A DNA stretch of 64,000 nucleotides, taken from Mitsuaria sp. WAJ17 (GTDB lineage: Bacteria > Pseudomonadota > Gammaproteobacteria > Burkholderiales > Burkholderiaceae_C). The translations under genes were made by a program, and so were the position numbers. The notes below the pieces were generated by a model. It was not told the origin of the DNA. It did no database searches and saw nothing but the letters and a program-made list of their open reading frames with translations. Of the stretch, positions 26,602 to 34,182 are shown one piece after another (within the stretch, counting starts at the first letter, position 1; the number at the start of each line of letters is the position of its first letter). The stretch covers positions 28,346-92,345 of the forward strand of contig NZ_JACJUG010000023.1 of assembly GCF_014174515.1 (NCBI RefSeq), in the 5' to 3' direction.

Positions 26602-28410
26602 ATGAAGCCAGCCATGCAAGCCGGACCCTTCCCCTGCGAGATGCTCGACCTCCTGGTGGTGGATGACATCGAGTCATCCCGGCTGGTGTTGGGGCGGGCG
26701 CTTGAGCAACTGGGTCACCGCGTGAGACTGGCCGCGGATGGCGAGTCCGCGCTGCAGCTGATCCAACGCGACCCGCCGGATGTGGTCTTCCTGGACCTGC
26801 TGATGCCGGGCATGGATGGCTTCGAGGTCACGCGCCGCATCCGCGCCATCGAGCGGCAGGATCGCTGGATGCCTGTCATCGTGTGCTCCTCGATGCAGGG
26901 CGACGAGCATTTCGGCCAGGCCCTGCAGCATGGGGCTGACGACTACCTGGTGCGCCCGGTCAACCCCAAGCTGCTGGTGGCCAAGCTCAGCCACATGGCC
27001 TGGCTCCTGCATCTGCAGCAGGAGCTGCGCGCCACCGCCCAACGCCAGCGCGACATCCACGACCACATCAGCGACCCGGTCCTCACCCTGGATGCCCAGG
27101 GCCGCGTGCTGGACGCCAATCTGGCGGCTTGTCAACGCTTCAGCCTGGGTTCCCCGGCCGGACTGGTGGCTTGCCGCAGCGAGGATGTGATGGGCGCTCC
27201 CCTGGCTCGGCTGGTCGAGGGGGGCGAGATGGTGCTGCGGGATGCCCGGGGCGAGCAGTTTCCGGCGGAAGTGCGCAGCAGCACCTGGCAGGAAGGCGGC
27301 GGCACGCGCTACACCATGGTGCTGCGCGACCTGTCGGAGCAGCGGGCCTTGACGCGAGCCAAGGACGAGTTCATGGCGGCGGTGAGCCACGAGCTGCGGA
27401 CACCGCTCACGGCCATCCATGGCGCCGTGTCCCTGCTGGAGGCCGGGCGCGGCGGGGAACTGGCGCCCAAGGCGCGGCAGCTAGTGGATATGGCCTCGCG
27501 CAATGCCCGGCGACTGAGTCGCCTGATCGACGATGTGTTCGACCTCACCCAGCTGGAAGGCGAGCGCATGGCCGTGCGCTGCGAGGCGCAGGAGGTCGGC
27601 CCGTTGCTGCAGGAGGCCCTCAGTGCCAACCAGGGCGTGGTGGTGGGGCAGGGCCTGAGTCTGGTGGGCCAGTGGCGGGAGTCGGACCTCGCGGCCCAGG
27701 TGTCGATCGACGCCGACCGGCTGGGCCAGGTCCTGGCCAATCTGATCTCCAATGCCGCGAAGTATTCCCCCCCGCAGGGCCAGATCAGGCTGGGCCTGGA
27801 AGTGGGACCCCAGCGCGTCCGCCTGAGCGTGAGCGACCAGGGGCCCGGCATTCCGCCGGAATTCCGGGCCAGGCTTTTCGAAAAGTTCAGTCGTGCCGAG
27901 CCCACGGCCAACAAGACCAAGCAGGGCCTGGGGCTGGGCCTGTACATCGCCCGGCTGCTGGTGGAACGCATGGGCGGGACCCTTTCCCTGGGCACGCCCA
28001 AGCATGGCTGTGAGATGTGGGTGGACCTGCCTCCGGTCGGGCAGGGCCTGCGGCAACCCTTGTGGCTGGTCGATGCCGACCCGGAGCGCGCCGCCCGCAC
28101 CGCGCGCATGCTGGGCGCTGACTGGCGGGTGCAGCTGGCAGCGCAACCGGCCCGCTTGGACCGGTCTTCTGGCCTGCCGCAGGCCGTCCTGGTGGATCCG
28201 CAGGGGCAGGACGCCGCGGACGCCCTGTTCGAGCAGCTGCGTGTGCTCGCCCCCGGGGTGCCGGTGCTGGTGTTCAGCGATGCCGTTGACGAACGCTATG
28301 CCCATTCGGAGGGGCTGGCATTCCTGCCCCGGGAGGGCAGTACGGCAGGCGATCTGGAGCTGGCGCTGCGCCGCTTGCACCGGCATGAAACCATCTGGCA
28401 GGACCTGTGA
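26602..28410 (+). CDS. Soluble hybrid regulator: REC-PAS-histidine kinase-pseudoreceiver
   Basis: A 602-residue cytoplasmic sensor kinase. An N-terminal receiver (about 14-125; VVDDIESS, VVFLDLLMPGMDG, DYLVRPVNPK where Arg replaces the usual Lys), PAS (about 135-250), HisKA with the phospho-His near residue 262 (VSHELRTPLTAIHG), HATPase (about 360-478; NLISNAAKYS, DQGPGIP, GLGLGLYIA), and a C-terminal receiver-like domain (about 482-600) that lacks the conserved lysine (FLPREG). ATG at 26602 was taken; 26641 (MLDLLVVDD) is an alternative. Divergent from the sugar transferase operon. Its stop overlaps the next response regulator by one base. Confidence 0.9.
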   Translation: MKPAMQAGPFPCEMLDLLVVDDIESSRLVLGRALEQLGHRVRLAADGESALQLIQRDPPDVVFLDLLMPGMDGFEVTRRIRAIERQDRWMPVIVCSSMQGDEHFGQALQHGADDYLVRPVNPKLLVAKLSHMAWLLHLQQELRATAQRQRDIHDHISDPVLTLDAQGRVLDANLAACQRFSLGSPAGLVACRSEDVMGAPLARLVEGGEMVLRDARGEQFPAEVRSSTWQEGGGTRYTMVLRDLSEQRALTRAKDEFMAAVSHELRTPLTAIHGAVSLLEAGRGGELAPKARQLVDMASRNARRLSRLIDDVFDLTQLEGERMAVRCEAQEVGPLLQEALSANQGVVVGQGLSLVGQWRESDLAAQVSIDADRLGQVLANLISNAAKYSPPQGQIRLGLEVGPQRVRLSVSDQGPGIPPEFRARLFEKFSRAEPTANKTKQGLGLGLYIARLLVERMGGTLSLGTPKHGCEMWVDLPPVGQGLRQPLWLVDADPERAARTARMLGADWRVQLAAQPARLDRSSGLPQAVLVDPQGQDAADALFEQLRVLAPGVPVLVFSDAVDERYAHSEGLAFLPREGSTAGDLELALRRLHRHETIWQDL

Positions 28411-28802
28411 TGAAGACCTTGCGACGCATCCTGTGCGTGGAGGACGATCCTGATATCCGGGAGTTGATCGGCTTCAGTCTGCGGGATGTGGGTGACTTCG
28501 AGGTGCTGCTGTGCGAGGACGCCGACGCGGCCCTGGCCCAGGTCGAGGCCTTCGCGCCGGACTTCGTGCTGCTGGACGTCATGATGCCGGGCATGTCGGG
28601 TCCGGAGCTGCTGGCCGTGCTGCGCACCTTGCCCTTCATGCAGGGGGTGCCGGTGGTGTTCATGACCGCCAAGGCCATGCCTTTCGAGGTGGAGGAGCTG
28701 CTGCATCACCAGTCCACCGGGGTGATCGTCAAGCCCTTCGATCCGCTGACGCTGCCGGACCACCTGCGCATGTACTGGGAGCACGGCCGTGACGGCGCCT
28801 GA
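28410..28802 (+). CDS. Single-domain response regulator
   Basis: A 130-residue CheY-like receiver with no output domain. Acidic pair in LCVEDDPDIRE, phospho-acceptor Asp near residue 56 in VLLDVMMPGMSGPE, Thr in VVFMTAKAM and Lys in GVIVKPFDPLTLP, all conserved. The ATG overlaps the kinase stop (TGATG), so it is translationally coupled to the kinase; a GTG one codon upstream is also possible. The downstream Hpt gene overlaps by 14 nt. It is most likely the phosphoacceptor in a kinase-REC-Hpt relay. Confidence 0.9.
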   Translation: MKTLRRILCVEDDPDIRELIGFSLRDVGDFEVLLCEDADAALAQVEAFAPDFVLLDVMMPGMSGPELLAVLRTLPFMQGVPVVFMTAKAMPFEVEELLHHQSTGVIVKPFDPLTLPDHLRMYWEHGRDGA

Positions 28803-29097
28803 GCCACCTCGCGCCGCAGCGCTGGCCGCAGGCTTTTCGGCCCTGCAGCAACGTTTCCGGCAGGGACTGGCGGACCGGGCAGCGCGGCTCGAAGCGGCCC
28901 AGGGGGTTGCCGAACAGGCGGCCCTGCTGCACCAGTTGGCGGGCGCCGCGGGGGGCTACCTGATGTCGGATCTGGAGGCGGCGGCTCGCGACGCCCTGGC
29001 CTGCTGCGAGGCCACGGTGCCCGAAGGCAAGCGCCGGCAGGCCTTGCAGGCCGTGCTGGCGCGTCTCAGGGGCCTGGCCCTGCCTCCCCGAGCCTGA
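28789..29097 (+). CDS. Hpt (histidine phosphotransfer) protein
   Basis: A 102-residue all-helical protein. The phospho-histidine is probably His48 in LLHQLAGAAGGYLMSDLE, matching the Hpt pattern HxLxGxA with small residues after it. Start is GTG at 28789, overlapping the response regulator end by 14 nt; no ATG fits. It may pass phosphate between the local regulators or to a distant one. Divergent enough that only the His motif and helical pattern support it. Confidence 0.75.
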   Translation: MTAPEPPRAAALAAGFSALQQRFRQGLADRAARLEAAQGVAEQAALLHQLAGAAGGYLMSDLEAAARDALACCEATVPEGKRRQALQAVLARLRGLALPPRA

Positions 29098-29109
29098 GAC
29101 GTGAGACGG

Positions 29110-29159
29110 CACAGTCTGGTGACAATTCGACCTTGTGTCTGCGGTTCAATGGCCCCATC
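29110..29159 (+). promoter_or_regulatory. Repeated EPS-regulon promoter element, copy c
   Basis: CACAGTCTGGTGACA (29110-29124), then 19 nt, then GTTCAATGGCCCCATC (29144-29159). The first element differs at one base from copy e and the downstream block is the same for 15 of 16 bases. It lies 30 nt ahead of the STAS gene start, in the 92-bp gap after the Hpt gene. Confidence 0.72.
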
Positions 29160-29189
29160 GCCCCTTTCGTTGGCCTTGAGGAGCCCATC

Positions 29190-29555
29190 ATGGAACTGAA
29201 CGGTCGTTTGCAGGACAACGGCGTGCTGGTCCTGGAATTGCGTGAAGACAACCTGGACGCCACCAATCTGCGCGTGTTCAAGGACCTCGCCCAGTCCCTG
29301 ATCCAGGAACGCCGCGCCGTGGTGTTGGACATGGCCGGCGTGCAGTTCGTCGACAGTGCCGGCCTTGGGGCGCTGATTTCCCTGTTGCGCCAGCTGAATG
29401 CGCGCGGTGGTGACCTGGTGCTGTGTGAGATGTCGCGCGCTGTGCGCGCCCTGTTCGAGCTGATGCGCATGCACCGCGTGTTCCGAATCGCCGAAAGCCG
29501 CCAGGACGCCTGCCAGGCCTTCACGCCGTCCACGGGCCTGGGCCAGGCCGCCTGA
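29190..29555 (+). CDS. STAS-domain anti-sigma-factor antagonist-like protein
   Basis: A 121-residue single STAS domain. The phosphorylatable serine is about Ser56 in GVQFVDSAGLGALISLLRQL, the standard SpoIIAA/RsbV signature. The start ATG at 29190 has a GAGGAG site. Known relatives bind an RsbW-type kinase or another partner when unphosphorylated. The PP2C-HATPase protein at 19.2 kb is the obvious enzyme acting on it, and no sigma factor or separate RsbW gene is in the window, so the output may be a cyclase or another protein (compare HsbA-HsbD). It has its own promoter element (copy c) and a strong terminator after it. Confidence 0.92.
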   Translation: MELNGRLQDNGVLVLELREDNLDATNLRVFKDLAQSLIQERRAVVLDMAGVQFVDSAGLGALISLLRQLNARGGDLVLCEMSRAVRALFELMRMHRVFRIAESRQDACQAFTPSTGLGQAA

Positions 29556-29577
29556 GCCTCTCCGCCCTTCGTTGACC

Positions 29578-29613
29578 TGCCCGGTCGCGGCCTGCCGCGC
29601 ACCGGGCATTTTT
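29578..29613 (+). terminator. Intrinsic terminator after the STAS gene
   Basis: Stem TGCCCGGT / ACCGGGCA continued by CGCGG / CCGCG around a 4-nt loop, followed by TTTTT (29609-29613). A classic Rho-independent terminator 23 nt after the STAS stop. Confidence 0.9.
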
Positions 29614-29846
29614 GCGGGCGGCTCTCCAGCCGGCTCGCGACGCGCCGGCCAGGAACGGCTTGGCCTTTGGCGTGGCCTTGCGTGCCGTCGGCCATCGTCC
29701 GGGCGCAGCCCCTGCCGGTGTCGGGGCGCAAGGGGGGCTCGTGTTGTCCGCATGTCGGCAGGGGTGCAGTCGGGCCAGCGGGGCGCAGGGGCGGTGGTGC
29801 TGGCGTCGAGCCCGGCCCTTTCATTGGCGGGCGTCGAAACGACCAA
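29614..29846. other. Non-coding stretch between convergent units
   Basis: The rest of the 342-bp gap between the STAS terminator and the hairpin beyond the LruC gene. No plausible start with a ribosome site, no repeat and no RNA-like fold stand out. Frames crossing it have compositions typical of random GC-rich sequence. Confidence 0.6.
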
Positions 29847-29872
29847 GGGCGGTCCGCCATCGCAGACCGCCC
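29847..29872 (-). terminator. Hairpin after the LruC-domain gene
   Basis: An 8-bp stem GGGCGGTC / GACCGCCC lies 25 nt beyond the LruC gene stop on the minus strand, followed by TTGGTCGTTT. The T-tract is broken, so it is a moderate terminator candidate. Confidence 0.55.
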
Positions 29873-29897
29873 GTGAAGGGGCCGATGCGCCTGGGTG

Positions 29898-31439
29898 TCA
29901 GGGGTCCCACTCCCAAGCGCCGGGCAGGCCGGCCACCTGACCGGCGGACGGCGAGAGGTACCAGGTCTGGCCCTGGCTGCCGCCGGAACTCAGGAAAGTG
30001 ACCAGCTGGGGATAGGCCACCCCCAAGTCCACCCCCTCGCAGGCGTGGGCCCAGCCGGTGGGCACCAGCAGGGCGTAGGGATAGCCGCGACTGTCGCGCA
30101 GTTCCGATGTAATGGCCGTGCCTTTGCTAGGCACCAGCAACGCGGGCACCGGGGTTCCCACCGAGGACTGGGCCTGCGGCTGGTCCAGGGTCGCGGTCAG
30201 GCGCATGTGGGGGCCATTGCGGCTGGCCTGGCTGCTGCCGCACAGTACGTTGACATAGGCGTCTGCCCCTGGGGCACTGAACCAGCTGCCGGCCTTGTCC
30301 ACGTTGACATAGGGCGTGGCTTGCAGCCAGTTGCCAGCCAGGCCGCCGCTGCAGCTCAGGCCCTGGGCATCGCCGGCGCGGCGAACGGTGCAGGTGACGG
30401 ATCCGGTTCCCGGCAGGGGCAAGCGGAACTGCCAGTCGTAGACATAGGAGGCGCCGTCCGCCAGCAGGTAGGACTCGGCCTCCACCCGCAGCACCTGGCC
30501 GCTGGCGTTCAGGCCCAGCTTGTAGCGGTAGGCCACCACGGCGTCATTGAAGTCGTAGTCTCCACGGTCCGGGTAGTTGTCCTCGTAGGCCACGTGATAC
30601 CAGCCCGTGGCCGATGGGAAGTAGCTCCAGGCCACAAGCTCGGTGCTGCTGCTGCCCGGGCTGGCGGCCGTGTCGCTGGAGCCGCTGTTGTTCACGATCT
30701 CCGCTGTCGGTGCGCTGACCTGGAAGGTGGAGGTCGTGGGCAGCACGGCATTCAGGTAGTAAGCGTCGTCGCGGTTGAGCAGGGCCAGGTCCTCGAAGCC
30801 GCCCGAGTAGTCATAGAAGCTCTCGGGTTCCGCGACGGGCTTGTTCTTGTTGGTGTCCAGCAGCTGGATGCTCAGTGTGGCGGATAGGGCGCCGGCCAGG
30901 CTGTCGGGGACGAAGATGTCCAGGGTGCTGTCGTACTGGTTCTGGATCGCGTTGCTGCCGGTGATGCGGCTGGAGCCGCCCTCCCCCAGCAGGGTGTAGT
31001 AGCGCTGCCGGCTACTGCTGCCGGCCGGCATGATGAGGGCTTGGGTGGCGCTGCGGTAGCTGGTGTAGGTCCGGGTGATGCCGGGCCACTGCACGGTCAG
31101 GCTCACTGAGGCGATGGAAACGCCCTGCGAGGTGGACGTCTCCAGGCCTTTGTTGTTCTCGTTCACATCCACGCCCAGGGAGAGGTAGTAGCGCGGCGTG
31201 CCGCTGCTGGCGTCGAAGTGCTCCAGGCGAAGCGTCTCCAGCTGGGCGGCGCTGAGCGGCGTGTTGCCGGTGCCCATCATGAGGTTGATGGTGCCCCGCC
31301 CGTTGGACTGGATGGTGTCGGCCAGGCGTTGCGAGCTGGCCGTCTGGGCCTGCAGGCTGCTTCCAAAGGTGGTCATCAGGAAGGCGGTTAGGAATCGCAG
31401 CAGACCGCGTTCGAAGGGGAGGAAGGAGGACGTGCTCAT
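29898..31439 (-). CDS. Secreted LruC-domain protein
   Basis: A 513-residue exported protein. A signal peptide covers about 1-33 (FLTAFLMTTFGSSLQAQTAS). The hallmark of LruC/DUF4842 proteins is EDNYPDRGDYDFNDAVVAYRY-like sequence (near residue 290), an acidic, probably calcium-binding stretch. The C-terminus GAWEWDP is also typical. The function of LruC domains is not established; they occur in secreted or surface proteins, often in biofilm or polysaccharide contexts. The ATG overlaps the stop of the upstream lipoprotein gene (ATGA), so the two are made together. Low charge and many Ser/Thr/Gly fit an extracellular matrix role (inference). Confidence 0.85.
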   Translation of the reverse strand: MSTSSFLPFERGLLRFLTAFLMTTFGSSLQAQTASSQRLADTIQSNGRGTINLMMGTGNTPLSAAQLETLRLEHFDASSGTPRYYLSLGVDVNENNKGLETSTSQGVSIASVSLTVQWPGITRTYTSYRSATQALIMPAGSSSRQRYYTLLGEGGSSRITGSNAIQNQYDSTLDIFVPDSLAGALSATLSIQLLDTNKNKPVAEPESFYDYSGGFEDLALLNRDDAYYLNAVLPTTSTFQVSAPTAEIVNNSGSSDTAASPGSSSTELVAWSYFPSATGWYHVAYEDNYPDRGDYDFNDAVVAYRYKLGLNASGQVLRVEAESYLLADGASYVYDWQFRLPLPGTGSVTCTVRRAGDAQGLSCSGGLAGNWLQATPYVNVDKAGSWFSAPGADAYVNVLCGSSQASRNGPHMRLTATLDQPQAQSSVGTPVPALLVPSKGTAITSELRDSRGYPYALLVPTGWAHACEGVDLGVAYPQLVTFLSSGGSQGQTWYLSPSAGQVAGLPGAWEWDP

Positions 31440-31927
31440 CACAGACTCCAGGTGCCGCTGACCGAACCGGCCGCGTTGTACAGCTCGAACTGGATGGTCT
31501 TGACTGCCAGCGGAACCTGCACGCGCGGGAGCTCGCTGCCCGGCCGCCAGCGTCCGATCCACAGGGTGCTGGCGCTGGCTTCACCTGGGCCCTGCACATA
31601 CAGCACCAGGTAGTGGTGGCCCGGATCCGGCGGCAGCTTGGCGAAGGCACTCTCCAGGATCGAGGCCGGCATGGTGGCCGGCGCCCGGAAGCTGGCTGGC
31701 GGCGGGCCCGACAGGGGCAGGCTGCTCAGAGACGTGCTGGTGGCAGGTGCCGGGGCCGGGGCTGGCGTCGTCGTCGTTGCACCCCCGCCGCCGCCGCCGC
31801 AGGCCATCAGCGCAAGACCGCACAGCCCCCCCAGCAGGGCGGATCGACCGGCGCAATGCCCGACGGTTCTGGGCGGCCGGGGGGTGCCCGGTGCGGTGCG
31901 CGGCGCTGGATTGAGAGGACGGTGCAT
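31439..31927 (-). CDS. Putative lipoprotein coupled to the LruC protein
   Basis: A 162-residue predicted lipoprotein. The N-region is long and Arg/Pro-rich, then ALLGGLCGLALMAC gives a lipobox with the Cys near residue 42, followed by a poly-Gly/Thr/Ala-Pro linker (to about 68). The mature domain (about 75-162) includes HHYLVLYVQGPGEASAS and KTIQFELYNAAGSVSGTW and looks beta-rich. I do not recognise a family. The ATG at 31927 has a GGGAGA site; an ATG nine codons upstream is less likely. Stop and next start overlap by 4 nt. It probably anchors or assists the LruC protein at the outer membrane. Confidence 0.78.
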   Translation of the reverse strand: MHRPLNPAPRTAPGTPRPPRTVGHCAGRSALLGGLCGLALMACGGGGGGATTTTPAPAPAPATSTSLSSLPLSGPPPASFRAPATMPASILESAFAKLPPDPGHHYLVLYVQGPGEASASTLWIGRWRPGSELPRVQVPLAVKTIQFELYNAAGSVSGTWSL

Positions 31928-31943
31928 GCAGGTCTCCCGGTGT

Positions 31944-31993
31944 GGTGCCTTCATTGGGCTCCGAGGGCCGGCCTCAATGGTGAGGACACTGTG
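31944..31993 (-). promoter_or_regulatory. Repeated EPS-regulon promoter element, copy d
   Basis: On the minus strand CACAGTGTCCTCACC (31993-31979), 19 nt, then GCCCAATGAAGGCACC (31959-31944). The block keeps CAATG of the consensus. It sits in the 89-bp gap before the lipoprotein-LruC operon and leaves a short leader with a GGGAGA ribosome site. Confidence 0.6.
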
Positions 31994-32016
31994 AATCCCG
32001 CGACGATCGTGCGCCG

Positions 32017-34182
32017 TCAGGCCTTGCCGCGTGTGGAGCGGCGCCATTGCTCATAGCGCACCCGCCAAAGCGCCGCCTGCAGCCGCCAGTAGGACAGGCT
32101 CATGAAGGTGTCGAAGCGTGCGCGGGTGGCGGTCTCGACGATGAGCTGCTGCATGTAGCCGCTGTTCTGGAAGACGGCCACCTTGTTGACGAACAGGCCC
32201 ACGGCCTCGGGCTGCAGCTTTTCCAGCAGGCGCTTGGCGCGCAGGGCCTCGCCGCGGGAAACGGCATCGGCCTCGACCACCAGAAAGACCTGGCCGACGG
32301 CCTCGATCGTCAGCTCGGCGTCGGCATTGAGCAGCAGCGGCGGCAGGTCCAGGAGGATGAAGTCGTGATCCTGCTGCCAGTGCTGGAGGGCCTCCCGCAG
32401 GAGGTCCAGGCGCTGCAGTCCCTGGTGGGCCCGGGTGCCGATGCTCACGCAGGGCAGCTCGGTCTCTCGCCAGGCCTGGCTGTGCACCAGCCCGCGCAGG
32501 GGTACGTCACCGGCTAGGTAGTCGCTCAGGCCAACGGATTCCCGCGTCTCGCCCGGCATGTGCCGCGCATCGGCGCGGACGACCAGGGGCCGGGCGCCCA
32601 GCGTCAGCAGCAGCTGGGCGGTGTCCATCACCAGCTCGCTGACACCGGCACCGGACTTCACGCCCGTGAAGGCGTACGCGGTGCGGCCCTCGCGCCCTCG
32701 GTTGCGCAGCAGCGTGGCCGCAAAGCGGCGCCCCTGCTCGCGCCAGAGGATGTCCGTGGCGAGCCCGTCTCGCCGCACCTGCCAGCCCGCAGCGGGCAGC
32801 CCCAACAGCTTCTCCGCGTCGTTGACCGTGCGCAGGCGCGCATCCACCACGTCCAGCGCCACGGGCACCAGTGCGGCGGCGGCCAGCGCGGCCAGCAGGG
32901 CCATCAGCAGCATCCGCTTGCGGCCGATGCCCTGCGGCGTTTCGGCCGGCAGGGCGCGGCTGACCAGGCGCACCCAGCCGAGCGCGCGGCTCTCGGTTTC
33001 CAGGTAGCCCAGGCGTTCGCGCAGCCGAGTCAGGTCGGCATCCCGCTTGCGGATGTCGGTGGTCAGGCGCATGGCTTCCTGGAAGCTGCTGGCGAAGTCC
33101 GCGGCCTGTGCCTGCTGGCGATCGACGGCCGCCCTGGCCTCGCGCTCGACCTGCATGCGTGTGGCCAGGGTGGCCATCAGCCGGGTGCGGGCGTTGTCGC
33201 TGGCCTGGTGGTCGAAATCGTCTTCCTGGCCCTTCAGTCGCCGCTGGATCTGCAGGAGTTCGGCCTGGGCCGCCTGGTAGGCGGGGTGCCGGGGCTCCAG
33301 GCCGGCCAGGGTCCGGTGCAGCTCCTCGCTGCGTTTGACCACTTCATTGCGCAGGGCCTGCAGGCCGTTGTCGAGCTGGCGGGACTCCAGCAGCGAGCGA
33401 CCCAGGTGCATGGGCAGCTCCTTCTGGCGCATGTAGGCATCCAGTGCCGCCTCGGCCTGCACGCGCTCGCTGGTGGCCAGGGCCAGGCGCTCGCGCATCT
33501 GCAGCAGGATGGTGTCGTAGGGGTTGGCCGTGCTGTCGGCAAAGGTTGTCAGGTGCAGGCGGTCGGCCAGCACCAGGCGAGCGGCGCTCAGGGCCTCGAT
33601 CTCCTCATGGAGCTGGTGCTCCCGCGTCTTCAGGGTGTCGATGCGTTCGCCTGAGCCGTAGATCTGCTCGCTGCGCACTGTCCGGACAAAGGTGTCCGCG
33701 ACGGCGTTCACGAGGGTGTGAAGGTGGGCGCTGCGGGCGTCCTCGGTGCCGATGTGCACCATGTAGGTGTCCGGGATGGCGCGCACGTAGATGCGGCGCT
33801 GCAGCTGCTCGATGTACTGGCGCTTCGTCAGGGCCGGGGGGCGCAGCTCCACGCCCTGCTGATGGAGTTCGTCCAGGGCGGATTCCAGGATGTCGTAGCG
33901 GACCACCATGCGGGAGAGATGGTTCACGTACTCCCGGTACTGGGAGTTGGACTGCAGCTCCAGCTCCTTGTCCGTCTCCATGTTCTTCATGTAGGACGGA
34001 GACACCTGGAAGGTGGCCTGCGCTATGTAGTAGCTGCGCCCCTTGAGCAGGGCCAGGGGCGTGCCCAGGATCAGGATCACGATGAAGGCCCACAGGGCGG
34101 TGCGGGGGTGACGGCGCAGGCTCAGTAGGGGCTTGATGCCCAGGCCGGGCAGGCTGGCCAGCTCGGTGGCGGTGCCGTTCAT
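32017..34182 (-). CDS. Wzz/BY-kinase-like chain-length protein with degenerate ATPase
   Basis: A 721-residue inner-membrane protein. Wzz domain: TM1 (about 30-50; ALWAFIVILILGTPLALL), a long periplasmic coiled region (about 60-415), TM2 (about 424-446; LLMALLAALAAAALVPVAL). The cytoplasmic ATPase-like domain (about 490-700) keeps a Walker B (FILLDLPPLL), but Walker A is GVKSGAGVSELV with no lysine, and A' is LVVRADARHM. No C-terminal tyrosine cluster like that of BY-kinases is present. It probably regulates polymer length or export without kinase activity. It overlaps the upstream glycosyltransferase gene by 4 nt and is last in the 37.5-32.0 kb operon. Confidence 0.87.
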   Translation of the reverse strand: MNGTATELASLPGLGIKPLLSLRRHPRTALWAFIVILILGTPLALLKGRSYYIAQATFQVSPSYMKNMETDKELELQSNSQYREYVNHLSRMVVRYDILESALDELHQQGVELRPPALTKRQYIEQLQRRIYVRAIPDTYMVHIGTEDARSAHLHTLVNAVADTFVRTVRSEQIYGSGERIDTLKTREHQLHEEIEALSAARLVLADRLHLTTFADSTANPYDTILLQMRERLALATSERVQAEAALDAYMRQKELPMHLGRSLLESRQLDNGLQALRNEVVKRSEELHRTLAGLEPRHPAYQAAQAELLQIQRRLKGQEDDFDHQASDNARTRLMATLATRMQVEREARAAVDRQQAQAADFASSFQEAMRLTTDIRKRDADLTRLRERLGYLETESRALGWVRLVSRALPAETPQGIGRKRMLLMALLAALAAAALVPVALDVVDARLRTVNDAEKLLGLPAAGWQVRRDGLATDILWREQGRRFAATLLRNRGREGRTAYAFTGVKSGAGVSELVMDTAQLLLTLGARPLVVRADARHMPGETRESVGLSDYLAGDVPLRGLVHSQAWRETELPCVSIGTRAHQGLQRLDLLREALQHWQQDHDFILLDLPPLLLNADAELTIEAVGQVFLVVEADAVSRGEALRAKRLLEKLQPEAVGLFVNKVAVFQNSGYMQQLIVETATRARFDTFMSLSYWRLQAALWRVRYEQWRRSTRGKA

